The notes under the pieces were generated by a model, which did not search any database, was not told the origin of the DNA, and saw nothing but the letters and a program-made list of their open reading frames with translations. Shown piece after piece: positions 25,801 to 32,833 of a stretch of DNA of 64,000 nt. Position 1 is the first letter of the stretch, and each line of letters opens with the position of its first letter. Source of the DNA: Ancistrus triradiatus (taxonomy: Eukaryota > Chordata > Actinopteri > Siluriformes > Loricariidae); contig JAJAGP010003197.1 in the NCBI GenBank assembly GCA_025084515.1, positions 17,263-81,262 on the forward strand, in the 5' to 3' direction. Position numbers and translations under genes: made by a program.

Positions 25801-27088
25801 ACCTTGACACAGGCACTGCACAAAATCTTTGGAAAATCTGTAAAAGTAGTGTCATAATAGCTAACTACTGATTTCACAGAATGTATAAAATACAGTATGT
25901 GCATTCTTCATGGATTTAAGGTTTGAGATAGAACATGACGCACAAACTCTTGGGTGGCACGGTGGCTTGGTGGGTAGCACTGCTGCCTCACAGCAAGAAG
26001 GTCCTGGGTTCAATCCCAGGGTGGGTCCTTTCTGTGTGGAGTCTGCATGTCCTCCCTGTGTTTGTGTGGGTTTACTCCGGGCACTCCAGTTTCCTCCCAC
26101 AGTCCAGCGACAGGCAAGTTAGGTTAATTGATTATACTAAATTGGCCTGGTTTGAGTGTGGTCTCTGGCGACAGACGGAGCGACGCGTCGGTATTCTCGG
26201 TCGCATCAAGTGGACAGACGCCAGGAAAATGATGATGACTACATACAAAACTCTTACTATTAAAGAGCACATTATTTAAACTTTTATATTATGGCATTTA
26301 CCAGTAAAAGAAACAGCTGTGAGATAGCAGAGAGCTTGCATGCTCCCAGACATGTGCTACAGGATGAACAAGCCCCTGTTGTTAGAGAAGTGAAGCCCCA
26401 TCTAATGTCTAGATAATAGGCAGGCAGGGGCACACAAGTCAAAGTAGGTGTGGTTTTAAGTATACATGTACCAGGCAGGGATTCCCCCATAGGAAATAAT
26501 GGACATATAGCTTCTGCTGTCATTATACATTATCTGAATCATGTTACAGAGATTTGGATAACAGAGTTTGACTGTATTGTAACTAGAACATTCATCGCAT
26601 ACAGTTTTATATAAAAATCTGGACACCCGTGGTCCAGACACATTTAGCAAATTAATGGTTACAGTAATGTTGCAAATATGTCTTCTGGTCTTGTCTTGAT
26701 TTCTTTTTTTTTTTTTTTTTTTTTTTTTCAAAATCAACAAAACATGTACTTTTACCAGGGGTGGATACCAAGATCTTTGCGAATGGAAAGTAATTGTAAT
26801 GGTTGTGTAGTGGCTGTGAACAGCAATAGGTGACATGCCTGTGTAGTGTTGTATTCCAGGAGTATCAGTATACTACCACATACTTTCCATACCACAGCAT
26901 GACTTTTCGTATTTACTTTTAAATACCTTGCGCTTTAACCTTTGCCATTCCGTCTATGAATAATATAAACTAAGCTCATAGCCCAAATAGCCATTTAACC
27001 AAAATATTTACTCTGTCCTCAGTCTGGAAAAATAATAGACAGCCTTACACTGATAAAGGAAGTTCATGGGCCTGATTCCTGGCACTGA
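1732..27088 (+). CDS. acp7: Acid phosphatase type 7 (purple acid phosphatase-like protein), 13 coding exons
   Basis: This gene encodes a secreted or lysosomal-type metallophosphatase of the purple acid phosphatase family, which hydrolyses phosphate monoesters at acid pH using a two-metal centre. The physiological substrate is not known. Thirteen exons with GT-AG junctions join in phase into 1,314 nt, or 437 residues, essentially the length of the human protein. Residues 1-18 form a hydrophobic signal peptide and residues about 26-118 the N-terminal fibronectin-like domain. The metal-ligand motifs are all present: GDMG (D135), GDFAY (D164, Y167), GNHE (N199, H200), MAHRP (H282) and AHEH (H332, H334). 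N-glycosylation sequons are seen at N71, N121, N205, N349 and in 'INST' of exon 12. No stop or frameshift is seen. ATG codons at 1732 and 1735 are both usable. The introns are filled with transposon debris. I am very confident of the family and gene; the expression site is unknown. Confidence 0.96.
1898..2096 (+). repeat. tRNA-derived SINE, type 2 (best copy)
   Basis: The tRNA-like head contains 'ggtagcctagcggttaagg' (A box) and 'gggttcaaatcc' (B box). It continues with 'ctgccactgttgggtc' and ends with the tail 'ctggataagggcgtctgc'. Other copies lie at 7442, 11313, 28490, 42010, 46985 (reverse) and 50130. It lies in acp7 intron 1. Confidence 0.85.
2617..2830 (+). repeat. DANA/mermaid-like SINE
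   Basis: The head 'cacggtggtgcacgtgg' has B-box-like 'ggttcaatccc', followed by 'tgtgtggagtttacatgtcc', 'tgggtttactctgggtactc' and 'tttcctcccacattcaaag'. This is the standard order of the teleost DANA/mermaid SINE. Confidence 0.8.
2985..3092 (-). repeat. DANA-like SINE fragment (reverse)
   Basis: 'aaccgctgcgccactgtgc' is the reverse complement of the SINE head. The rest is diverged. Confidence 0.45.
3495..4016 (+). mobile_element. Internally deleted Tc1/mariner element, family C
   Basis: The ends are 'caggggttggacaatgaaac' and, inverted, 'gtttcattgtctaacccctg', flanked by the TA target duplication (3493-3494 and 4017-4018). The left part is the subterminal region. After position 3690 the sequence jumps to a transposase C-terminal segment coding 'FDEHESEVEHLPWPAQSS'. 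About 1 kb of the usual transposase gene is missing, so it is non-autonomous. Confidence 0.85.
4040..4190 (+). repeat. DANA-like SINE, truncated
   Basis: 'ggcaccgtgatgcagtggtt' head, 'tccctggttcagtcgtgacc' and 'tttgtgtgggttttcttcgg' body. It sits between two Tc1 elements. Confidence 0.65.
4206..5721 (+). mobile_element. Tc1-like transposon, family A, near full length (defective)
   Basis: Long terminal inverted repeats start 'cagtggggcaaaaaagtatt' and end 'aaatacttttctgcctcactg'. The transposase gene is on the + strand: the longest open piece (4799-5239, 146 codons) carries the second half of the DNA-binding region, 'MWSDETEIELFGKKS' and 'HGGGNIMLWGCFS'. A stop after 'MYRL' and upstream frameshifts inactivate it. 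The catalytic region continues past the stop to about 5480 in another frame. It lies in acp7 intron 1. Confidence 0.9.
5722..7441. other. acp7: acp7 intron 1, no feature recognised
   Basis: AT-rich intronic sequence. I see no coding segment with splice sites and no repeat I recognise. Confidence 0.6.
7442..7602 (+). repeat. SINE type 2, slightly truncated
   Basis: It runs from 'ggtagcctagtgggtaaggt' to 'ctggataagggcgtctgc' and lies about 110 bp upstream of acp7 exon 2. Confidence 0.8.
7712..7912 (+). CDS. acp7: acp7 exon 2 (residues 35-101)
   Basis: The acceptor is 'catctcacag' and the donor GTAAGC. It encodes most of the fibronectin-like domain, including VVTWTTFDDT and the closing 'LRPGATY'. 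It holds a sequon at N71. Phase 1 in, phase 1 out. Reading on past 7912 runs into a stop at 7948, as expected for intron. Confidence 0.96.
7913..9450. other. acp7: acp7 intron 2, no feature recognised
   Basis: AT-rich sequence without recognisable repeats or coding segments. Confidence 0.55.
9455..9494 (+). repeat. (TTTG)n microsatellite
   Basis: About nine imperfect TTTG units run directly into the 'ttttacag' acceptor of acp7 exon 3 and serve as its pyrimidine/uridine-rich tract. Confidence 0.9.
9501..9683 (+). CDS. acp7: acp7 exon 3 (residues 102-162; first metal-binding motif)
   Basis: It encodes VYHCGS, then the start of the catalytic domain with 'RFALFGDMGNENP' (D135 is a metal ligand) and 'MYDVILHIG'. 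The donor is GTAAAT. The acceptor's upstream tract is a (TTTG)n microsatellite. Phase 1 in and out. Confidence 0.96.
10020..10853 (-). mobile_element. Degenerate Tc1/mariner-like element
   Basis: The right end is 'aataaagtggccactcagtg', a known fish Tc1/mariner terminus. The body, read on the minus strand, has transposase-like blocks such as 'tctggattcatctgactag' (from the catalytic SDES region). The left terminus was not found. It lies in acp7 intron 3. Confidence 0.6.
11235..11260 (+). CDS. acp7: acp7 exon 4 (residues 163-171; GDxxY motif)
   Basis: A 26-nt micro-exon reading GDFAYDMHE across the junction. It supplies bridging D164 and Y167; this tyrosine is the residue that gives purple acid phosphatases their colour. 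Acceptor 'ctttacag', donor GTAAAG. It is far too short to appear as an ORF and was found by following the protein and phase. Confidence 0.93.
11313..11480 (+). repeat. SINE type 2, 5' truncated
   Basis: It runs from 'gggactgtggtccaggcg' through the B box 'gggttcaaatccc' to 'ctggataagggtgtctgc'. It lies just after acp7 exon 4. Confidence 0.75.
11481..12585. other. acp7: acp7 intron 4, no feature recognised
   Basis: No coding segment or repeat identified. Confidence 0.5.
12590..12935. repeat. Possible MITE-like dispersed repeat
   Basis: The left edge 'cccgatttacgatggggtt' and the inverted right edge 'cgtaatccggggagcg' are partly complementary, and 'cataagttgaaagtatcata' / 'atatcataaaccgaacc' recur near the ends. 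This resembles a widespread vertebrate repeat built on a '-cgtaagtcg-' motif. Confidence 0.35.
13030..13127 (+). CDS. acp7: acp7 exon 5 (residues 172-203; GNHE motif)
   Basis: It reads DNGKIGDEFMRQIESIAAY, then VPYMTCPGNHEWA. N199 and H200 are metal or substrate ligands. The donor GTAAGT overlaps an in-frame TAG in the genomic read-through, so correct splicing here is needed for the full protein. It ends in phase 2. Confidence 0.95.
13190..14100 (+). mobile_element. Tc1-like transposon, family D, 3' truncated
   Basis: The left end carries 'agtattcagaccctttgc'. + strand transposase pieces include 'RRKQLPVELRDRIVWRHRSG' (N-terminal helix-turn-helix), then 'TKIELFGLNSKHHVWKK', in different frames. 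It is cut off at 'caacaagacagtg', where a SINE fragment follows. Confidence 0.8.
14135..14350 (+). repeat. DANA-like SINE fragment with 'actgatgctgat' tail
   Basis: 'tttgtgtgggtttactctgg' and 'tttcctcccacattgtaaag' followed by 'ccattgatgctgatgtataa', the same tail type seen at 50985-51045 and 52715-52795. The tail unit is repeated once. Confidence 0.65.
14430..14545. repeat. Dispersed repeat sharing a core with 26446-26530
   Basis: 'ctcataggaaataatggaaa' matches 'cccataggaaataatggac' in the second copy, with flanking similarity. Class unknown. Confidence 0.45.
15222..15383. repeat. Near-perfect hairpin (inverted repeat, 71-76 nt arms)
   Basis: Arm 1 (15222-15297) begins 'atcccagaagttgagtctg'; arm 2 (15313-15383) ends with its complement, 'cagattcaacttctgggat'. 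The arms differ by two substitutions and a 5-nt insertion in arm 1. The loop is 15 nt. Confidence 0.95.
15537..16848 (+). mobile_element. Tc1-like transposon, family A, both ends intact, internal deletion
   Basis: TA duplications at 15535-15536 and 16849-16850 flank 'cagtggggcaaaaaaaatat' and the inverted end. The transposase start is kept, but about 200 bp coding the DNA-binding domain is gone: 'agagctgtcgaagga' jumps to 'gctgcagtgccaggcgtg'. The catalytic part is open in two frames (15994-16233 and 16079-16447). It lies in acp7 intron 5. Confidence 0.9.
16849..17998. other. acp7: acp7 intron 5, no feature recognised
   Basis: AT-rich. Overlapping ORFs of 60-120 codons on both strands have no recognisable domain and look like chance frames. 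Confidence 0.5.
18000..18777 (+). mobile_element. Tc1-like transposon, family E, internally deleted
   Basis: Inverted ends 'aatgtatggaatcacc' and 'ggtgattccataatttttt', the same family as 33060-35056. The + strand N-terminal transposase remnant reads 'GFSQSTVSNMWCKCKQYGK', then 'QDRKLKAVCLENSLND', and stops at 18384. The catalytic half is missing. Confidence 0.8.
18778..20457. other. acp7: acp7 intron 5, no feature recognised
   Basis: No repeat or exon candidate that I can support. Confidence 0.5.
20458..20520 (+). CDS. acp7: acp7 exon 6 (residues 204-224)
   Basis: It reads NFSHYKNRFSMPGQTESLWY after a 7.3-kb intron, the longest in the gene. Acceptor 'cttcattcacag', donor GTAGGA. It contains a sequon at N205. 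The FSMPG segment is characteristic of this family. Confidence 0.95.
20912..21210. mobile_element. hAT-like MITE with 'tagggatgc' ends
   Basis: It starts 'tagggatgcaccgatgc' and ends 'gcatccctag', giving 9-bp inverted termini. The interior shows no transposase. It is a common non-autonomous teleost type; hAT membership is inferred from the terminus. It lies in acp7 intron 6. Confidence 0.65.
21918..22032 (+). CDS. acp7: acp7 exon 7 (residues 225-263)
   Basis: It reads WNVGSAHIISFSTEVYFYL, then the helix ending 'YEWLKKDLE'. Acceptor 'ctgcatgcag', donor GTAGAG. Phase 2 in, phase 0 out. The AHIISFSTE strand is a hallmark of the ACP7 catalytic core. Confidence 0.96.
22173..22286 (+). CDS. acp7: acp7 exon 8 (residues 264-301; fourth metal motif)
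   Basis: It reads 'NRAARPWIITMAHRPMYCSN', then an acidic DDHDDC segment. H282 is the fourth-motif metal ligand. The residue before it is alanine where the wider purple acid phosphatase family usually has glycine. Acceptor 'tgcttttaccag', donor GTATGT. Confidence 0.96.
22287..23663. other. acp7: acp7 intron 8, no feature recognised
   Basis: About 1.4 kb with no repeat or coding segment I can support. Confidence 0.5.
23664..23730 (+). CDS. acp7: acp7 exon 9 (residues 302-323)
   Basis: It reads VRLGRNDTKPPAPGLEDLFY, then QN. Acceptor 'ttttttccag', donor GTAACC. This is the loop leading to the last metal motif; its LEDLFY is typical of the family. Phase 0 in, phase 1 out. Confidence 0.93.
24237..24304 (+). 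CDS. acp7: acp7 exon 10 (residues 324-346; AHEH motif)
   Basis: It reads GVDLELWAHEHTYERLWPVY, then NYK. H332 and H334 are the last metal ligands. Acceptor 'gttactacag', donor GTCAGT, a weaker but valid GT donor. An hAT-like repeat begins about 30 bp downstream of this donor. Confidence 0.95.
24335..25072. mobile_element. hAT-like non-autonomous element
   Basis: The left end contains 'ggtgatcggccgatcag'. The right end contains 'cagaatcggccagtcat', then 'gcaatcggtgaatctctac', the inverted and diverged counterpart. It resembles the 'gatgcaccgat' family. It fills most of acp7 intron 10. Confidence 0.55.
25160..25231 (+). CDS. acp7: acp7 exon 11 (residues 347-370)
   Basis: It reads VFNGSTDAPYVNPKAPVHII, then TGSA, with a sequon at N349. 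Acceptor 'cctgtcacag', donor GTAAGT. The PVHIITGSAG block spanning exons 11 and 12 is strongly conserved in the family. Confidence 0.96.
25512..25649 (+). CDS. acp7: acp7 exon 12 (residues 371-416)
   Basis: It reads GCREKHDGFIPKPRDWSAFR, then the C-terminal-domain strands 'DYGYTRMHLINSTHIYLEQV' and SDDQ. Acceptor 'tttttctcag', donor GTAAAT. It corresponds to the C-terminal domain of purple acid phosphatases. Confidence 0.96.
25953..26230 (+). repeat. DANA/mermaid-like SINE, well preserved
   Basis: 'gggtggcacggtggcttgg', 'ctcacagcaagaaggtcctg' with B box 'gggttcaatccc', then 'tttcctcccacagtccagcg'. It lies in acp7 intron 12. Confidence 0.85.
26446..26570. repeat. Dispersed repeat, second copy of 14430-14545
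   Basis: Shares the 'cataggaaataatgga' core and flanks. It lies in acp7 intron 12. Confidence 0.4.
26702..26729 (+). repeat. Poly(T) tract
   Basis: About 27 T in a row after 'gatttc'. On the minus strand it makes an artificial lysine run. Confidence 0.9.
27023..27088 (+). CDS. acp7: acp7 exon 13 (residues 417-437 and stop)
   Basis: It reads SGKIIDSLTLIKEVHGPDSW, then H and TGA. The strong acceptor 'tttactctgtcctcag' and matching phase 0 identify it. The expected family continuation after 'DDQ' is a similar GKIVD segment. The extreme C-terminus is the least conserved part of the protein. Confidence 0.88.
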   Translation, partial: SGKIIDSLTLIKEVHGPDSWH

Positions 27089-27609
27089 AGACTCCTGCAG
27101 CACTGGAACAGCAAGGACAACTAACCAAACCTTTTACTCAGGATTTTGCACTTTTGTGAGCTACATTTTTGCTGTATAAAAAGTATAAGTCGATACTTTA
27201 TATGAGTGTCTGTGATTTGAATTTGAAATGGAGATAGTTTTTCTGACTTGCAACCCTAGCCAGATTTGCAGTGCATTCTTTGATTAGGAAATCGACTCTG
27301 TGTGAAACACATCAGCAGAAGATAGCTTCAACAGGATCAGGATTTTGTACACTTTAGATTGAAGTTGTAAATCGTTTATGCAAAAGATTGCTACATATCT
27401 CCTACTGAGTGAACAATGCTTAGATTTCTCGTATTACATCTTTTTTTATAACTTTTAAACACGATTATGTCAAACCTTTATCTAAAAATATGGAACATGT
27501 TTGTTTGCCTTACCAGTAAGAAAAAAAACATTCTGTGTGCAGTCTGATTTTTGATACCAAATGTCTCTGGGACAGTAAATGCTGCTTGTTGGACTTGCCA
27601 GTGAACCTC

Positions 27610-27615
27610 AATAAA
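27610..27615 (+). promoter_or_regulatory. acp7: Polyadenylation signal of acp7
   Basis: AATAAA lies 522 bp after the acp7 stop codon, giving a 3'UTR of about 540 bp with no repeat in it. Confidence 0.55.
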
Positions 27616-27639
27616 TCATTCCATTTTAATATCTACTAT

Positions 27640-28489
27640 GAAATGGATGGTCCTTATTCTGAGCAGTAGTTGCTGTCCCTGTAATGCTTTGTATGAGCAA
27701 ATTTTCTGTGTAAAACATAATTGCCAAAGTGCCGTAGCACTATATTTTTTTACTATTGTTAACTCAAACTGTTTTTATTGTTAAATGGTAGAGCGCGCAT
27801 CACATTGAATGCTCACTCTAAGAGTTAAGATGATCCTAACCTTATGATGTATTTGGGAAACTGGGCTCTGATTCAATGTTTCATGGACTCAAAACATGTG
27901 AATTATAGGTAAGCCGTATAAATAATTTTGGTTTGATTGGTAGCCAGCTCTGAGAGAAGGTTATGTAACAGACACATTTGTGGTCAGCTTTTAACTTCAG
28001 CATAATCCTCATGAAAGTGCACAAGTGCAGATGCACTCTGTTGTGTTAATATAAAAAAAAAAGCCGGAGTCAAGTTTTGGCAGGTAAAATTAGTCATGCT
28101 TTCTCTGATTGTTGTGTACTCTTTTGTAGATTCTGACAGTTATAAACACAGCTAGAGTTAACTGTTATAGCAGGTTTCTGCATCTGGATATCACTGACAT
28201 TCCAGTGCAACATTGTATGCTTTTTACGCAGAATTATTTTGGAATACAGTATGTAATATTTGACAGACCTCTTTCTCATCCTAGAAACCTAGCTGCATTC
28301 AAATGTCTAAAATTATCTGTAAGGTTTGCCAGATTTACATTTTCTGAATAATGATTTTTTCTGTACTCAAGTACATTGAGTAATTTGCAGAAAATCTGGT
28401 TGACATTGATTTCAAAGGTGCAATGTGTAATGGTAATTTGTTCAGTCACTGAGATTATTTGTCACATTGTCTAAAAACATGGCTACTAT
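27640..28489. other. Intergenic, no feature recognised
   Basis: Directly downstream of acp7. An ATG-led segment at 27844-27908 followed by a GTAAGC donor is noted, but it codes nothing recognisable. Confidence 0.45.
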
Positions 28490-28590
28490 ACAGGATACTG
28501 TAGTGGCCTAGTGGTTAAAGTACTGGTCTATGGCTGAGAAGGTCTGGGGTTCAAAAGCTCTGCCAAGCTGCCACTGTTGCGTGCTGTCTC
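28490..28590 (+). repeat. SINE type 2, 3' truncated
   Basis: 'gtggcctagtggttaaagta' and 'gaaggtctggggttcaaaag', ending soon after 'gccaagctgccactgttg'. Confidence 0.7.
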
Positions 28591-29439
28591 ACATTTATGG
28601 AATAAGAAACTGCCTTTTATATAACAGATCAACATATTTCCTGTTATATTTACAACCAAAAACTGAGATGCTGTGAGAAACAAGCTCATTTATCTTTGGT
28701 GTGATGCACTGTAAAGATGCAGTTTTTGTTTCTTTCCTTGTTTCTCTGGTGTGCTGCATTGCAAAGACGAACACATAAGTGAACAGATGTTGTGAATGGA
28801 TATTATGCAGTGCATAACCGGTATATGAATTTATACTATTTTCTATTGGTAATATCATATTTCCTTACACATGCAAAAATAATTAATAGTTATTAGGTTT
28901 TTCATTTACTTAATATTGTTGAACCCACACTCCATGAATGTACACATTGTGTGCAATGGCCACTTAAATCTGCCTGTAACAAGGCTTCTGTAGGACTGGT
29001 TGCTTTGTGGTCGATATTGTACTGAATGCTTTTAAAGTTCAGACTTCAAAAGACCAATGCTTACAGACTAATGTTTATTAAACCACTGAGAGCAAATCAA
29101 GCTCCAGCACTTCCAGTAGTTAGTTGTGAGTGCTTACATATGTCATGAAATCTACACTCAGATTATATTGATAGTTTCATAGTTTGAATCACACGCGTGT
29201 GTGAGGGCAAAAAGAAAATATGACCTTGACATGATGGCTGGTCTTATTTGTTTTAGCAAGAACTGTAGGAACGTTACTATAGTAATCACTAAAACAAACA
29301 AAACCTGGCATCATGTCAAGTCAATTTAGTTTGATTGAATTATTGCTTTTTGTCACAATCTTTTCACAGTTTGAATTTTTATGTTATATTCAAATGCCTT
29401 AATAGCTGTTTGAAATATGTTTCCTACATATCTCACCAG

Positions 29440-29478
29440 TGTGGGATTGCTGGTCCAGGCTACTTAGCATTTGAACAT
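29440..29478 (+). CDS. Candidate 13-codon exon of an unidentified gene
   Basis: The 39-nt segment has a 'cctacatatctcaccag' acceptor and a perfect GTAAGT donor and is open in one frame only (CGIAGPGYLAFEH). Its phases (0 in, 0 out) match the candidate exons at 32050-32244 and 32735-32833. I recognise no family. Such a short exon can occur by chance. Confidence 0.3.
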
Positions 29479-29559
29479 GTAAGTGGTTATCCACTTAAAA
29501 GTAATTTGGGGTTTTTGTTTAGCTTTTGTTTATTTAGGGTTTTTGTTTAGCTTTTCTTT

Positions 29560-30500
29560 TGCATCCAAGATGGAGCTAGGGCTCCTTCTAACGCCCTCCC
29601 CACCAGGGTGTTTGGGGGTTTTCTTTCGGGGCGACTCGCGGGTACTGATGCAGAAGTCCTCAGTACAGGCAGTAGCTTTGACGTCCTCAGTGCTGGCACG
29701 GGCACTGACGTCCTCAGCGCAGGTGTGGGCTGGATGTCCTTAGAGAGAGCCTCTTGGGAACAGATGGCCTCTGGCCAGGCCTCTCAGAAACAAACAGCCT
29801 CTGGGCACCCCTCTAGGAAACAAACAACCTCTGGGCAGGCCTCCAGCATGGATGTCCTCGGTGCAGGCATGGGCACTGATGTCCTCGGCGCAGACACGGG
29901 CGCTGACATCCTCCATGCTGTCATGGGCGCTGACGTCCTCCGCGCTGTCACGGGCACTGACGTCCTCCGCGCTGGCACAGGCGCTGACATCCTCTGCGCT
30001 GGCACGACCGCTGACGTCCTCCGCGCTGGCACGGGCACTGATGTACGTGGTGCAGGCATGGACTGGACGTCCTCAGAGAGACCCTCTTGGAAGTCCTCAG
30101 TACAGGCAGTAGCGTCGACGTCCTCAGCGCTGGCACGGGCGCTGACGTCCTCGGGCGCAGGTGTGGGTTGGACATCCTCAGAGAGAGCCTCTTGGGAACA
30201 GTTGGCCTCTGGCTAGGAATCTCGGGAACAAACGGCCTCTGGGCAGGGCTCTAGGAAATAAACAACCTCTGCGCAGGCCTCCAGCATGGACGTCCTCGGC
30301 GCAGGCATGGGCGCTGATGTCCTCGACACAGACATGGGCGCTGATGTCCTCGGCACAGACATGGGCGCTGACGTCCTCGGCACGGTCACGGGTGCTGACG
30401 TCCTCCACGCTGGCATGAGTGATGACGTCCGTGCTGGCATGGGTGCTGACGTCTGTGGCGCAGGGGTCGCCGCAAATGTCCGTGTGACGCATCCAACTCA
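29560..30500 (+). repeat. 27-bp tandem repeat block (coding-like)
   Basis: Units of 27 bp such as 'ggcgctgatgtcctcg' + 'acacagacatg' repeat with variation. Because 27 is a multiple of three and the unit lacks stops, long frames stay open on both strands (for example 29608-30216 +, translating to repeats like GADVLGTDM). Spaced 'ctcttgggaacag' variants split the array. It is GC-rich, in contrast to its surroundings. Confidence 0.85.
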
Positions 30501-30503
30501 GGT

Positions 30504-30960
30504 ATGGGGGTAAGTTGCGTGACGGGTTCAGGTACAGAACCAAGCGGCGTATTGTATTGCCTCTGTACTGGGCTACCGTGCTTAGACACGGAGTTAACGA
30601 ATTCAAGAACAGGGCTACCGTGTTCGGGCACCAAATTAAAGGGTGCAGCGTGCTCGGGCACGGAACTATATGACACCAACGGTGCATCTATGGAGTTAAG
30701 AGGCGCGACGTGTGCAGAAACGGAAATAACAAATTGGGATACGGAGCTAAAGGGCGCAGCTTGCTCGGATACAGAGCCAGGTGGCGCTAATGGTTCAAAT
30801 ATGAAACTAACAAATTCAGGTACAGAGCTAACATGCTCGGGTACAAAACTAAAGGGTGCAGTGATCTCAGATACAGAGCCAGTGTGCCCAGATATGGAGC
30901 TAACATGCTCAGGAGCTGGGCTACTGGGTGCTTACGGCTCAGGGTACTGAGCCCGGGGCG
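30504..30960 (+). repeat. Second degenerate tandem block, 'ggagctaac/gggtgcagcg' units
   Basis: Irregular repeats containing 'gagctaacatgctcgggta' and 'aaactaaagggtgcag' stay open on the + strand for 148 codons (motifs such as SGTELT and LKGAACS). It is contiguous with the 27-bp array and probably part of the same inserted element. Confidence 0.7.
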
Positions 30961-30998
30961 CTAACTGCTCACCTACGGAGCTAAGTGGCGCAGCGTGC

Positions 30999-31391
30999 TC
31001 AGATACGGAGCCCAGGTACTGGACTGGGCATTGCATCGTGACCAAACCTTTTCTCGATAGATATCGGAATAAGCAATCTCGGAACTGCTTGAATCTGCGA
31101 GCGGATGGAGACCTGGGAACTGCACACCAGTGGCAGGTCCAACAGGTGACAAATGAGCAGCCTACCTGGTATAGTATGAACGTTCTGAGTGGGAAAGAGG
31201 GTCCCCCGCTTATCCTCAGAGTCGAGGCCAAACTCCTCCCAGAGTTTCTCAAACAGTTGGTCGCAGGTTCCGCAAGTCCCTAAAGCACTGCCCAAAAATT
31301 CTCTGCATTTTTGAGGGTCCCCATCATAGTCATCTAGAAGGGGAACCCTTTCGAACGGAACTGAAGTGGCTAGCGAACCTGCCATCTCCAT
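30999..31391 (-). mobile_element. Gag-like ORF of a possible retroelement
   Basis: The 130-codon minus frame begins MEMAGSLATSVPFERVPLLD and continues 'YDGDPQKCREFL', resembling the 'F.G.P..C..FL' start of Ty3/gypsy gag proteins in fish. It ends in the tandem block, and no protease, reverse transcriptase or integrase is seen in the window. It lies beside 'ggtggggaattctgtcatg', which could be a terminal sequence. A truncated old copy; the class is inferred. Confidence 0.4.
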
Positions 31392-31411
31392 ATCTATTTG
31401 GTGGGGAATTC

Positions 31412-31620
31412 TGTCATGTCTGCGTGGGTTTACTCAGTGTTCCCCAGTTTCCTCCCACATTTTGTGAGTGTGTGTATGAGTGTGTGAGTGTGTGTGTGCC
31501 CTAAGGTGGCTTGGTGTCCTGTCTAGGGTTGTTTCTACCTTGCACCCTGTGTCGCCGTCAAGGCACCAGCTTTCCCGCCACCCTGACAAAGAATAAGTGG
31601 AAAGACAATGAATGAATGAA
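31412..31620 (+). repeat. DANA-like SINE fragment and (GAAT)n
   Basis: 'tgcgtgggtttactcagtg' and 'agtttcctcccacattttg' from the SINE body, a GTGT-rich stretch, then a 'gaatgaatgaatgaatt' run at 31610. Confidence 0.6.
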
Positions 31621-32049
31621 TGAATTATTGAATCTCTGTGAACTTTTGTAGGAAGATAAAAGCAAACCATGGATTCTTAAACATTGAAATTTGTATTTTT
31701 GCCTGTAATTATTTTAAAAATGAAACTAGATTTGACAGCCCTATTGGGAGAAGTAATAGGGGGGCTTTTAATGAAATGTGTTGCCTTTTCTAGTGCGTAG
31801 GCTGCTAATAGTTCATCACAGCCACTGAAAGGAGAACAGAAGCCTGTGAATAACTGCAGATAAACAGCACAGTACATGAGCTCAGCATTACAAATTATGG
31901 GCGGTGAATGTGTAGCCCAGCATCTTGAACAGTCAAAACAAACATCAAGCAATTCGGTGCTCAGGCACTCTGCGGTGAATTCTCAAGCTGTTTGGGTTAT
32001 TTTGACTCTACAGAGTCATTCCAGCCAAAAACAAAGCACTGGGTAGTAG

Positions 32050-32244
32050 TTTCCCTCACCATGTGATGAAAACTTGAGTGTGCTTCACTGTACCATTCCC
32101 AACTGCTCTCCGAACCAGCTCAGTGACGACCAGATGGTCTGTGGTGGTTCCATCCGTGCTGGAGCCAGCATGTGTTCTTTTCAACCACAGTACCACTATG
32201 CTGAAACAAGATTTCCATCATCCCACTACAAAGAGTATCTGCTT
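32050..32244 (+). CDS. Candidate exon, unidentified cysteine-rich extracellular-type protein
   Basis: This is a 65-codon open segment ending at a strong GTAAGC donor. It reads FPSPCDENLSVLHCTIPNCS, then PNQLSDDQMVCGGSIRAG, then 'YAETRFPSSHYKEYLL'. Codon use looks genuine and it has six cysteines. The nearest good acceptor ('ttttgactctacag', exon start 32014) reaches it only through a frame change or an in-frame TAG pair at 32044-32049. Using the AG at 32048-32049 instead would give phase 0 but a poor pyrimidine tract. It joins in phase to 32735-32833. It could be a decayed exon. Confidence 0.4.
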
Positions 32245-32734
32245 GTAAGCTGAACACATCTGAGATGTCCTTGGTGTAAAGCTGGGCTTAATAACAATTC
32301 TGCAAAATTCTCGGAATGCAGGATTAAGGACTCTGCACGCAGCCTTTAAAAACAACCAGAAACGTGGTACCATGCACTGCTGTAAATAAAACAGCAACAT
32401 TACCATAAAAGTGGAACGTGCAACATTACACTTAAAGTGAAATGGTCAAGAAGTCAAAAAGTGCTGTGTTTGAATGTCCAACCTATTATTACTGATTCTA
32501 CAGTACGCATATCTCAGGCTGGGCTTTGTTCACAGAAACTGTACATGTCCATGGGTGTTCCATGCTTAGAAAAAAGAAGTGTCATTTCTGTCATACAGTG
32601 TTTTTCTAATAGTAGACATGATACTAAATTATCAACAAGTCTGAGGAAATTTCTTGACATATTGTAATATTCTAGCATGAGTCACTTGTTTTTCATTACT
32701 ACTTGGGTGAATAGCTAACAGCCTACATTTTCAG

Positions 32735-32833
32735 CTCAATTACCAAACATCTGTCTATGTGGCAACTTACGTTGTCCAAGGTTATGAAAGAGGAAATGTC
32801 ACCCTGCATCGAATACTGCTGAAAGACAAAAAT
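32735..32833 (+). CDS. Candidate exon, unidentified protein
   Basis: Following the acceptor 'gcctacattttcag', 33 open codons read LNYQTSVYVATYVVQGYERG, then NVTLHRILLKDKN. It continues in phase 0 from the preceding candidate exon. The donor GTAATA is weak. The alternating hydrophobic pattern suggests beta strands, and 'GNVT' is a potential glycosylation site. I do not recognise the family. Confidence 0.42.

Noticed and set aside
26456..26836. 126-codon minus strand ORF
   Set aside because: It spans a poly(T) tract that translates to a lysine run, lies in acp7 intron 12 and has no recognisable domain.
27844..27908. ATG-led first exon of the downstream gene
   Set aside because: The 21 codons before a GTAAGC donor end in phase 2, which does not join the phase-0 candidate exon at 29440, and the peptide is not a clear signal sequence.
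29608..30216. 202-codon + strand ORF
   Set aside because: It lies wholly in the 27-bp tandem array, and the opposite strand is equally open. The translation is a repeat of GADVL-like units with no domain, so an open frame is expected from unit length alone.
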